From: Rhizaria sp. SCN 62-66
Lineage: Eukaryota; Rhizaria, unplaced
Assembly (NCBI GenBank): GCA_001724265.1
Contig: MEDY01000035.1
Location: forward strand, 1-64,000
Direction of reading: 5' to 3'
Length of the DNA: 64,000 bases
The position numbers and the translations under genes were made by a program. Below the pieces are notes generated by a model that was not told where the DNA came from, searched no databases, and was given only the letters and a program-made list of their open reading frames with translations. Positions 19,012 to 29,200 of the stretch are shown one piece after another (positions within the stretch are counted from its first letter, which is position 1; each line of letters starts with the position of its first letter).

Positions 19012-20223
19012 TTATGAGAGCGTGAGGCCCGCGAACGTGTCCGCGAGCGCGTCCGCCGTGGGCGACTGCGTGGCGTCTGCGGGGCCAGCGCCGGGCGAGT
19101 CAAGCGCCTCGGGTGCCTCGGGTCCGGGGCTGCCATTGCCATCGCCGTCGCCGCCGGCGTCGTTGGGCCCCGGGCCGCCGCCGTTAGTGCCTGTGAAGAC
19201 ATCGGGGGACACGTCGGGGGCCAGCTCGGCGGCGTCGGGCTCTCCCTCGGCGGGCTCCTCGCCGCCCGCGGCGCCGACCGCGGGGGCCGGGCCGCCCGGG
19301 GTGGTGCGCGCGGACCAGTCCCACACGAGGTCGTACTGGAAGCCCTGCTTGTTGAAGAGCTCGCGGAAGAGACGGCGCAGGTAGAAGTAGTCAGGCTTGT
19401 CGTCGAAGCGCAGGGAGCGACAGTAGTTGAGGTACGAGACAAACTCGGTCGGGATGCCCTTGCAGAGGACTTCGACAGGGGTGCAGATCTTCTTCTCAGA
19501 GATACGCTCGTACTTCTCCTTCTTGGAGAAGGCGCGCAGTCCCTGCCACGGCAGCACGCCCTTGCAGAAGTACACGAGCACGAAGCCCAGCGACTCGAGG
19601 TCGTCGCGGCGGGACTGCTCGATGCCGAGGTGCGTGTTGACCGAGGCGTAGCGCGCGGTGCCGGTGAGGTTGCGGAGCTCGTTGTAGGGGATGTGCTGGT
19701 GTGTCTTGGGGTCGCGGAACTTCTTGGCGAGACCGAAGTCGATGACGTAAACGAGGTTTTGGTACTTGTTGCGGCCGATGACGAAGTTGTCGGGCTTGAT
19801 GTCACGGTGGATAAAGTTGCGCGAGTGCACGTAGCCGATGCGTGCGATGAGCTGGTCCGCGAGCATCAGCGTCGTCTTGAGGGAAAACTTACGCCCGCAG
19901 TGGTTGAAGAGGTCCTCGAGCGATGAGCCGAGGAGGTCCATGACGAGGACGAAGTAGTCGCCTTCGCGGCCGAACCAGTGCACGCGCGGGATGCCGAGCG
20001 CGGTGACGTTGGTCATCGACAGCAGGATAGTGTAGAGCTTGTACTCGTACGACAGCTGCGGATGCTTGCTGTAGACGGACTCGAGCTTGATCGCAACAAG
20101 CTCGTTATTCTGAATGTTCGTGCCCTGGTAGATGTCGCCGAAAGAGCCGTGGTTGATCTTGCGGTTCATGCGGAAGCGTCCGCCAACCCGCACCTCCACA
20201 GAGGCCGCAGGGGGCTTTGACAT
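19012..20223 (-). CDS. Casein kinase 1 (Ser/Thr protein kinase)
   Basis: Predicted 403-residue CK1-family kinase. The kinase domain spans about residues 16-300: glycine loop [10 protein letters not shown], catalytic lysine K46 in [14 protein letters not shown] with D141, DFG with D162, and the CK1-specific [12 protein letters not shown] in place of an APE-type activation segment, followed by [10 protein letters not shown]. All catalytic residues are intact. The family phosphorylates acidic or pre-phosphorylated Ser/Thr sites and works in vesicle traffic, DNA repair and signalling. The last 100 residues are a low-complexity Pro/Gly/Ala/Glu-rich tail, ending FAGLTLS. Start is the ATG at 20223, shortly after AG-ended pyrimidine stretches. 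Single exon, TAA stop. The tail is duplicated just downstream (18931-18971). Confidence 0.93.
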   Translation of the reverse strand: MSKPPAASVEVRVGGRFRMNRKINHGSFGDIYQGTNIQNNELVAIKLESVYSKHPQLSYEYKLYTILLSMTNVTALGIPRVHWFGREGDYFVLVMDLLGSSLEDLFNHCGRKFSLKTTLMLADQLIARIGYVHSRNFIHRDIKPDNFVIGRNKYQNLVYVIDFGLAKKFRDPKTHQHIPYNELRNLTGTARYASVNTHLGIEQSRRDDLESLGFVLVYFCKGVLPWQGLRAFSKKEKYERISEKKICTPVEVLCKGIPTEFVSYLNYCRSLRFDDKPDYFYLRRLFRELFNKQGFQYDLVWDWSARTTPGGPAPAVGAAGGEEPAEGEPDAAELAPDVSPDVFTGTNGGGPGPNDAGGDGDGNGSPGPEAPEALDSPGAGPADATQSPTADALADTFAGLTLS

Positions 20224-20839
20224 TCTGGCCGACGGTCCCTTTACAATGAATACAAAGAGGTGAGGCAAATAGATAGCGGGGGAGTGGTGAGAAGGTGTGA
20301 GGTAATTTGATGCAAAGCAAGGAGATATCGTGCAGTATTCAGGATTCCCGGCGCAAGATAAGAGACAATTTAGAAGTATGCATCGGAAGACGGCTCAGAG
20401 GGCGACAATAAGCGTCCATTGGCGTCGCTGCAGCACAAAAGCAGAGCAGTGAGCGAAAGCGGAGACGAGGCAAGGACGCGGCTAATCCGGTCATGCACGC
20501 AAAAACCGACGTCAGACGCTAAAATAACATCATAACGGAATGGACAAAAGACCAATTTACAATGTGGCAAATCCCGTAGTCTTCCTCCGATTTTGGACGG
20601 GCGGGCTGGTCGCATTTCAATTCCGCGGTCCACCCATTTTCGCTTGGTCGGCTCAAAGAAATGCATTCTGTCCCTTTTTTGCGAACCGCGTGAGGTCAAC
20701 ATCGCGATTTGTGGTCAGCGTTTGAGCTCATTAGATTTCTCTGTCTACGATCCGTTGTTTGAAGGTGTGCGCAGTGTGACTAACTGTACTTACCATTTTT
20801 TGTTTAATCTCATTTTATTTTTGTGACAGGGTGTCCAGA
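20224..20839. other. Divergent promoter region of CK1 and the queuosine-salvage gene
   Basis: Shared upstream region, with a T-rich tract ending TTGTGACAG about ten bases before the ATG at 20840. No gene seen. Confidence 0.4.
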
Positions 20840-22291
20840 ATGGAGGCTGACCCGTCTGACCTCGTGCGCACCTCGGCGGCTCTGGTCGCTCTCAACAGCC
20901 AGCACGTCGTGGGCATCGACATGGCGGCGATCAATAACCTCGCAGCGACGCTCTTCACCCCAGAGAAGATTGCGGACGTCAAGGCGAAGTTCACCGAGCG
21001 CACGGCGTCGCCCATGCTGTTCGATACACTGGAGAGCGAGATCAACTTCGCGACCGTCAATGCCATGCTCGCCTTCGGCAGCGGCTACCGACCTGAACTG
21101 CACCGCCTCTGCGGCCGCGGCGCCGCCGAAACGATGCTTTACGGCATGATCGGGCTCCATATGACACACGGCGACCTGAACGCGGACGTTCTGCTTGCGC
21201 TTACACTCGAGGAGGTCGCCGAGAGCTTCCAGCTCCCGCTCAACGAAGAGTATGAGCTAAGTCCCGCCGTGCGCGCCTACCGTGCGTCGCCGCTCAAGCC
21301 GCTGCTTGACGCCGTGCACGGTGCGCTGACAGGCGCCGGAGGGAAGCTTCGCAAGCTGCGTTACCCCGATTTCGCTGCGTATTTGGCCTCGCATGCGCGC
21401 CGTCACGCAGCCTACGACGCGGAGGGCGCTGTCTCCTACCGTTGCCAGCCGGTTATCGCGGCGCTCGTGAAGGATTTCCCCCAGTTTGACGACGCTGCTG
21501 ACGTTGTGCTTGTGCCCCCCGCCGCCGCGGGCAATGCGAAGGACGCCGCCGCGAAGCCCGAGACTAGCGACGCTGCTGCTGCAGCTGCTGCTGCTGCTGC
21601 TGCTGCGGACGCTGATGCTGCGGACGCTGATGCTGCTGCGAATGCGACGAGTGAGCTGACGACCCGCGTGCGCGCGCACGTGTACAAGAAGGCGCAGCTG
21701 CTGATGGCTGACCTGGCGACGCGCTGCGCGGGCCGTGAGCAGAGCTTCGCGTGGAGTGACGCCGCCGCCACACTCACGATCTTCGCCGATAACGTCGTGC
21801 CGGCGATGCTGACCAAGCTAGGCGTGCTGCAGCCGTGCGCGCGCGTTGAGCGCCGCATCGCCGCGCAGCAGCCGCTTGCGCGGTCGTCGGCGTATACACT
21901 GCGCTGTGCCGCAGTTGCCGCGTGCGAGCTCCTCCTCGACGCCGTAAACGCTGAGTCTGCCGCCGCCACGGACTCTGCCGCCGTGGCCACCCCTGCCAGT
22001 GATGATACTGCGGAGAACGCGCTCGAGTCGGGTCTGCGGTCGCTGGTCACCACCGCCGCTGTCACGGTCGAGGCCGTTGCAAGCGAGGGTGCTGAGGCGC
22101 CCGTGGTGGTCGCGAGTACTCCTGAGGGCGGGTTCCCAGTCGTGCCCGCACCCGTGACTTCACTGCGAGCGCGCGCTCGTGGCGTGCTGAGTGGGCCGGA
22201 GCTTGATTTCTTTCTGTATACGATGGGCAAGGAGACGCCCGAGCTGCGCCAGCTTGAACGCCACGTCTACCGAGATACTATCGCTTATTGA
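20840..22291 (+). CDS. QNG1: Queuosine 5'-phosphate N-glycosylase/hydrolase family (QNG1, DUF2419)
   Basis: Predicted 483-residue member of the queuosine-salvage family (human C9orf64/QNG1), which releases queuine from queuosine 5'-monophosphate so that eukaryotes can reuse this tRNA base. The family pattern is visible: an N-terminal helix pair (TSAALVALNSQHVVGIDMAAI), ESEINFATVNAMLAFGSGYR followed by LCGRGAAETM, and the second-half block VRAHVYKKAQLLMADL...LTIFADNVVPAMLTKLGVL, which matches RVSFYKRAQILVAD and ITMFADYRLPQVLAHLGAL of the human protein. The first block resembles the fungal branch (FGSGFR, GRGA) more than the animal one. An Ala/Asp-rich insertion near residues 240-270 and an acidic/Ala loop near 370-440 are additional. 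The first ATG is at 20840. TGA stop, no introns. Confidence 0.75.
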   Translation: MEADPSDLVRTSAALVALNSQHVVGIDMAAINNLAATLFTPEKIADVKAKFTERTASPMLFDTLESEINFATVNAMLAFGSGYRPELHRLCGRGAAETMLYGMIGLHMTHGDLNADVLLALTLEEVAESFQLPLNEEYELSPAVRAYRASPLKPLLDAVHGALTGAGGKLRKLRYPDFAAYLASHARRHAAYDAEGAVSYRCQPVIAALVKDFPQFDDAADVVLVPPAAAGNAKDAAAKPETSDAAAAAAAAAAAADADAADADAAANATSELTTRVRAHVYKKAQLLMADLATRCAGREQSFAWSDAAATLTIFADNVVPAMLTKLGVLQPCARVERRIAAQQPLARSSAYTLRCAAVAACELLLDAVNAESAAATDSAAVATPASDDTAENALESGLRSLVTTAAVTVEAVASEGAEAPVVVASTPEGGFPVVPAPVTSLRARARGVLSGPELDFFLYTMGKETPELRQLERHVYRDTIAY

Positions 22292-23230
22292 GCGACATAT
22301 AACGTGTTAAGATGCCGTGACTGCGACAATGTGTTCAGGTGCAACACGTCTGCGATGGATGAAGATCAAGCGAATTTTATTGAAAGCGTGTGTGTGGTCG
22401 CAAACAGGCCAGATGCGGGTTAAATCAATGCGTATTCTGTCTATAAGAACTATTATGAGCTTAAATGCCCCGAATAAGAATACACTTGATATTGCGTCCA
22501 TTACTTGGTTGTCACACACTGCCTGCTTCGTCCGAGACTCTAACCGATCGTGCGTACCTCTCGGATTCAGAGCTACACATCACACAAAGTACTATAGGGC
22601 CTAGTCTAAATGCTCTTGATTGCGCTGTAATCGGGTCTTCGTGACGGTGTCGACTTTGACAGCGTCTGCAGCATCGTTGATGTAACCATATCCTGGGCTG
22701 TGATTGATCCTCGCGAAACGAGTTGGAATTTCTCGCCATCCCTGCGGGTATAAAACAAAAAGAAACAAGCATAATAAAATGAGTTAATAAGAAGCAGCGG
22801 TAATTGGCGGCTATTAATTTGCAGCTCAAGGATCAAATGTGCCCGTGGCTTTAGGCACAGACGATGCACACTTAACAAAACGATTTGTGGTGGAAACAAA
22901 ATCAACCGCCGACCGACCGCAGAGTCGCTCTTCGAGTCGCCATCAATCTTCGATATGCCCAGCGAATAACTATAGTCCACGCTGAGCTGTCTTTGTGGTC
23001 ACAGATTCTTGTGGGCTCTCATCGTGCATTCACGTCAGTCATGCGTGGCCGCTAGAACCCACCGCAGAAGGATAAGATTGGACTAAATCACAGTGTATTC
23101 TACGTTTAGTGTGAAATCTAAATAACCCCCAAACAAGGGCTTGTCTATTTGACAGTTACTACAGTCATCTTGCAAAGTAATTTCAATGAGTAAGTATTGT
23201 CGAAATATAATCAACACGATTTTAATGCGT
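22292..23230. other. Tail-to-tail spacer with an unresolved open stretch
   Basis: 3' flanks of QNG1 (+) and the cyclic-nucleotide-binding gene (-). On the minus strand a textbook acceptor (TTTATACCCGCAG) stands two bases before an ATG at 22739, and all three frames stay open for about 130 bases. The longest ATG-initiated product would be 75 residues ending at 22512, but its composition is not convincing. No gene is called. Confidence 0.4.
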
Positions 23231-26200
23231 TTAATGGCGCGACGTCTCCTTGACGACCTTGAGCCGGAACTTGTTCACCACAGGTTGCTGCACAAGCGCG
23301 TCCTCATCGCCCGCGGCCTCCGCGTCCGGCGGCGTCAGCGGGACGAGCTGCGTCGACGGCGGGTTGTGGCGCACATACACCGCGCCCGCCGGCAGATCAT
23401 GCATCACCGCCTCGCGCGCGCCACTGGCCCCGCGGCGCACGGGCCGCAGCAGCGCGGGCACTGACGCCGCGCCGGTGTGGTGCATCGCAACATCGGGCGC
23501 CTGCGTGGCCCCGCGCGCCCACAAACACACCGGGAACGGCATCTTGCGGTGCGCGGCGGGGAACAGCGCGGCGAGGCGCTGTTGCACGATCTTGGCGGCA
23601 TCGATACGCTCGGCCTCGACCGACTTGGCCAGCGCTGCGACTTCGCGCGGCAGCATGTAGTGTACGTATCGCGCGCGCAGGAAGACGACCGTGGTGAGGC
23701 TGCGCGCCGCGCGGGCCGCGCGCGACAGCGGCGGCGGCAGCGGGATACCTTGGGGCGAGAACTCAACGCGCGGCACGCCCACGCCCGGGAGCTCAAGCGA
23801 CGCCAGCAGAGACGCCGATGACGCGGCACCCTCGGCGAAGGCGTTAGCGCCGACGCCGGGGAACAGGCTCAGGGCGCGCTCGTCGTCCTCGGGGCCCGGC
23901 GCAACAGCGATGGCGCTGTAGTCGCGGGTCTTGGCGCGCAAAAGCACCTCATCGCCGAAGAAGCGGCGCTGCGTTACGCGTTTGACGGCAACCGAAACGG
24001 GGCGCGAGGTCTCTTCCACGGCCCACTCGGCGGGACCCAGCGGCCAACGGCGGCCTTCGGTCACCTGCACTTGCCGCCGCAGCTCAACTGCGCCCGCGGC
24101 GATGAACGCCAGCGAGTCCGCCGCCATGCCCTGCGACCACACACGCTCACCGGGCGCGAAGGACCGCGCCTGCACGACGGCCTGCAGACGGCGCAGCCGC
24201 GCGGGCGGCCACGAGGCGAGCACGGGCACGGTCGCCAGGAACGCCACGGCAGTGTGGGCCTGCTTTTGACGGTAGCGCAGGTCCGTCGAGTCGAGCGCGA
24301 AGAATGACAACGTGAGCACCACGCAGTCTGTCGCCGCGACGACCGTGTCGGTGCGCGCGCGCGTCATCATGCCGTGCTCGCCGCGCACCTGGCTCCACAG
24401 CTCGAAGCGCCGCCGTGCCAGACGCTCGCGCCGCCGCGCCGCGCTCGCCTCAGCGCGCGCCGCAGCGGCTTCGGCGTAGCGCAGGCTGCTGCGCGCTCCG
24501 AGTCGCGAGTGCCGCGTCGTGCTCGCCGCGCTCCTCCCGCCCAGGCCGCTTGCACTGGCGCCGCCGGTGCCGGTGTAGGCGCCGTCGTCGGAGGCGGCGG
24601 CCGTGGCAGCGGCGGCGTCGACGGCGTGCAGCACGGCCTCGGCGTCCATATCATCGCCGACATCGACCGTAAGCCCCGCGCCGCCGCACTGCTGCTGCAG
24701 ACCGGCGGCCGCGTCGCTGCCGGCCACACCGTCCTCCGGCGACACTGGCGCGGGCGCGGTGTGGCCGCCGCCGCTGCGGGACTGCGCAATGGGGAAGAGC
24801 GGTTTAAGCTCGCCTTCTTCTGTCTCCTCTTCCTCGCGCTGCGCCGTCCAGCCGTGCTCGCGGCGCACTCCTTGCGCGGCCTTGGACAGAGCGTGCAGCG
24901 TCAGCCCCGCGCGCGCCGCCGCGCCCAGCTCCGAGTCCACCAGCGACCGCTTGCGCGCGTGCGTCGGGACGCCGCCACTCCTGCGCGGCAGCGCGCCTTT
25001 GCCGACAGAGTTACGGTCCTTGCCGTCGCCGCTCCCCGCCGCAGCTGACCTGGCGCTGCGCGAGCTGTGGGCTGAGGCATGAGCCGTGCTGCTGCCGCTG
25101 CTGCTGCGACCGCTACTGCTACGGCCGCGGCGGCTGTCAATATCGTCGTCGTCGCTGTCGTCGCCGGGTTCTGCGGCGGCGCAGCGCGCGGCGACGATGG
25201 CCAGGTCCGCGGCGTCCATCGCCAGAAGCCGCTTTGACGCGGCCACTTCGCGCGGGTCTGCCGCCGCCGCCGCCGCCTCAGCATCAAGCTCAGCCCCCCC
25301 ATCACCGTCGTAGCTGTCGCTGGTGTTGGCCCCGTGGCCGCGGAGCCCGCCGCGCGCGGCCGCAGCGACGGCGGCGGACCGCTGTCGCAGCTCCTCGGCA
25401 AGTGCGATCGCGCGGTCGGCACGGCGGCGCGCGCGGGCCGCGGCGGCCGCAGTCGCAGGATCCGAGTGTGCTGCAACCGCCGCGCGCAACGCCAGTGAGC
25501 GTGGGCTCGGCGGAACAGCGGCGACCGCAGTCTGAGCCGGCGCCGGAGCAAACGCGCTCCCGACGCGCACGACGTGCGGGCCCGCGGCAGGCGCGAGAGA
25601 GCTGGAGCTCGCACTCCCGCTCGCGCTTCCAGTTGTTGACACCGCAGTGGCAGAATTAGCAGCGACAGCGGCTGCGGCAGGTGTGGCGGCGAAGGCGGCG
25701 GCGGACGCGGGCGTCATTTGCGGGAAGAACTTCGAGCAGTACGCGGAGTAGTACACCACTGCGTCCGCAAAGTGCTTGCGGCGACGTGCGAGCGCAGCGG
25801 CCCGCACTGAATAGCGCACGAGGCGCCACAGCGAGAGGATGTAGCGGCGTCGCGCGTCGCGAACGGCCTGCGCGCGGATCAGAGCGAGGACTTCGTGGCC
25901 GAACGTGGCGCCGGGCAGCACAGGCACGTAGAACGGGTCCGGGCTCGCGTGAAGCACCAGCGGCGGCTGCGCGCGGCGCCGCGGCGGTGCATTCGCAGCC
26001 ACATTCGCGGTCGCAGAGGCAGAGATGCTGGATGTTAGTGGCTTTTGCGCGGCCGCCGCGGCGTCGAACGTGAAGGCCGGATTACGCGTGAAAAGCGTTG
26101 GCGAAACCAGTGGCGCCAGTCTCGGCGCGTCAAGATCGTACTCGTCATCCTCTTCGCTCACCGAGCCACCGCCTGGAGCAGTAGTAGCCCAGTCTGCGCC

Positions 26201-29200
26201 GCGGCCTGGCTCAGGCGCGTCGCCCGCCACTGCGACTGCCACAAGGCGCGAGCCCAGTCGCGCGGCCGGGAACGCCTCCACGCGGCCCAGCGGCGGCGGC
26301 ACAGTCGCAGCGACAGCGGCAGCAGCTGCGGCAGCGGCGGCAGCGGTGGGAGAGGAAGCAGTGGGACCAGCGGGATTGGTAGACTCAGTGCTGCCTGAGA
26401 GCAGGGCCTGCGCGTGCGCCATCGCGGCCGCGGGCTCGGGCGCGAGCGCGATGAATGCGCCCGACTGCGCCGCCAAATCAACCGCCCAGCCTTCGACGGG
26501 GACCAGGTGGCCGAGAGGCCCCCGCGCCCACGACTGGTGCAGGGGGACGTCACCCGCAGCGGCGGCGGCCCTCTCGGCCTCAGCCGCAGCGGCAGAGGCA
26601 GAGGCACAACCGCCGGTAGGGGAGTTAGCCGCTGAGGAAGAAGAAGAGGAGGCCGACGCAGTGGAAGGATGACGGTGCAAGCCGGTGCAGAACTTGCCCG
26701 CGGCCGCGCCCGACAGCGGCGGCAGCGGGCCGGCGTCGGCCGCGGCGGCGACTGCGGCGCGCAGAGAGTCCTCAGGACGCCGTCGCAATGCCTGCCGAGA
26801 CGCGCCGCGCCCGCCCGCGCCACCATGCGCTTGCGCCTGAGCCTGTGCTTGGGCAGCGGCGGCGGCGGCAGCAGCGGCGGCAGTGGGGAGGTGCGCGGTG
26901 TCGGGGAGGAATGTTTCGCGGTCGGCGACGCGGCCTCCGATCTTGCGCAGCGCGACGCCGGACCGCAGCATGTACACCGTGCCGGCGGGGTCGCCTTGTT
27001 GGTAGATGACGGAGCCGGCGGGCACGCGGCGCACGCGCACCAGCCTCAGCAGCGCGCGCAACAGCGCCTGGGGATGCTCGGCCAACCACGCGATGCGCGT
27101 CGCTGCTAGATTCGCCGCAGACGCAGACGCAGACGCGGCGCCGTTGTGCGCACCATGTGTACCGTATGCACTGGGCAAGGAGTCTGCAATGAGACTGCGG
27201 AGGAGCGCGCATGCTGCCGAGAGCGCGGCGGCGCCGGCGGCGGTGTGGGTGAGCACTGAGGGCGCCGCACCGGGCACTGCGGACACAGCGACGCCGACGA
27301 CAGGCGCTACAGTCGCCGCAGCGCTGCTAGTAGTTGACGGCGTGTGCCCAGACGATGTCGCGCGCGATGTCGTTGTCGCAGTCGACGACGACGCCGACGA
27401 CAATGAGGACAAGGGCGCGAGTGATGATGAAGATGATGATGCACTGGCGGCGGCGGCGGTGGCAGCGGTAGAGCTTGTGGCGGCGGTGGGCGGGCGCTGT
27501 GTCGTCGTTGCTGCCGCCAAAGGAGCCGTTGCGCCTGCGACCGCGGCGGCGGCGGCGGGCGGCAGGCCTTGCAGTCCGCGCAACGCCGGTGTGCGGCCGA
27601 CAAGCCACGCAGCGAGCCTGCGCACGTGCACATCCGACCGCTCGTCGGGGAACGAGGCTAGAAGTGCGAGGCCTAAGTCGCCGGCGGGCTGACGGGCGGC
27701 GGCGCGGAAGTCGGCCCGCGCCCAGAGCCAGCCGGGGAAGACTCCGCGCGCGCGGTGGTCGGCCAGCGCGGCTGTCTGCTGCCAGAGGAAGCCGCGGAGG
27801 CGGGCAACTTGCGCCGGCGTCAGCCCGCGGTGCAGCGAGGTGAGGCGCGCGGCCGAGAACGGGTCCGCTTCGGGGGGCAGAGTCGCGAGGGCCGAGCGCG
27901 AGGGCAGAGTGCCGCCGAGCGCGGCCTGCAGCGTCGCCACGGCCGAAGACGCAGACATGGCAGCAGCGGAGAGTCCACCGCCCGCAGACACGAGAGCATG
28001 CGCGTGTGCGTCGCCTTGAGCAGCAGCAGCACCGGCGGCGATGGCGTTGGCGTTGGCGTTGGCGTTGGCGTTGGCGTTGGCGTTGGCGTTGTTGCTGTTG
28101 TTGTTGTGTGCGTCGGCGGCGGCGGCGTGGGGCGCTGTGGCGGGGCGCAGCGGGCCAGTGTAGCGTCCGTCCTTGCGCGGCCGCGCGCGTGACCGCTGTT
28201 CCAGCGCAGCGGCGTGCGCAGTGAGCAGCGCTGCGATGTACTCTGCGACTGAGGCGTCGACACCGGAGGATCTGAGTGACGAGACCGCACTCTGCGCGGC
28301 CAGTGAGTCGGACCCGTCGTCCACCGGCAGCGTCGGCATCGCAGTCGCATTCCGCAGCGCGGCCGCAGTATTTGCAGTCGCGACGCGGGCGGTCGAGGCG
28401 CGCGCCGGCGGGGTGGGGGCGAAACTGACCGTGGCAGTGCCGGGCTTGCGCGACGCGACGGCGGCTTCAAACGCGGCGGACGCGGCGGGAAAAGCTTCAT
28501 CGCCGCCGGCGTCGGTCGCCGCGTCTTCGGCAGTATCGCTGTCTTCGTCATCCTCCGTTGCAGCGGCGACAGCGCTGCTCTCAGCGCGGCTGCGCACTGA
28601 AGGGAAGCCAGAGAAGCCGAGCGCGGCGGCCGCTGCGGGGCTGTTGTGCGCGCCGAGGACGGATGACGGCCGGGAGCCCGCTGAGGACAACGAGCCCGTG
28701 GTGGACGAGGAGGCAGTGCCGGGTGGGAGTAGTCCGAAGCCGCCTTGCGCCCAGCGCACCGGCCCGCGCACCGCGGCTAACTCCGCCACACCGCCACTGG
28801 GATTGCCGTTGCCACCGGTGTTGAAGCCGGAGCTCGTGCCGGGGCGGGACTCGCCGGCGCCGCGCGTACCGGGGCGAGAACCCGTGAGTGCGCGCGATAC
28901 AGGCCGCGACCCCACAGTGTTTCCACCCATACTGCCCAGATTATTGCTGTTAAAGCTACTGCCGCTGTTGGAAGCGCCGCCGCCGGTGACCGTGCTGACC
29001 GTGGGCGCGGGCGGAAAGCTGTCGAGCGACTCGCCGGCAAGCTGCTCGGCGGCAGACGCGGCGCCCGCTACTGTCGCATACGCGTCCGCCGCGGCCGCGG
29101 CGGCTGCTGTGGAGGCGGCGGTGCGCGGTGGCCGACGCTCGCGGCCCATGTTCCTGCGCGGCGCCGTCGCGGGGTCCCGCGGCCCGCCCTCAAGCGACGC

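Noticed and set aside
18918-19805. 295-codon Ser/Arg-rich frame overlapping CK1 on the same strand
   Set aside because: Frame-shifted shadow of CK1; only its last few codons (the duplicated tail) are of interest.
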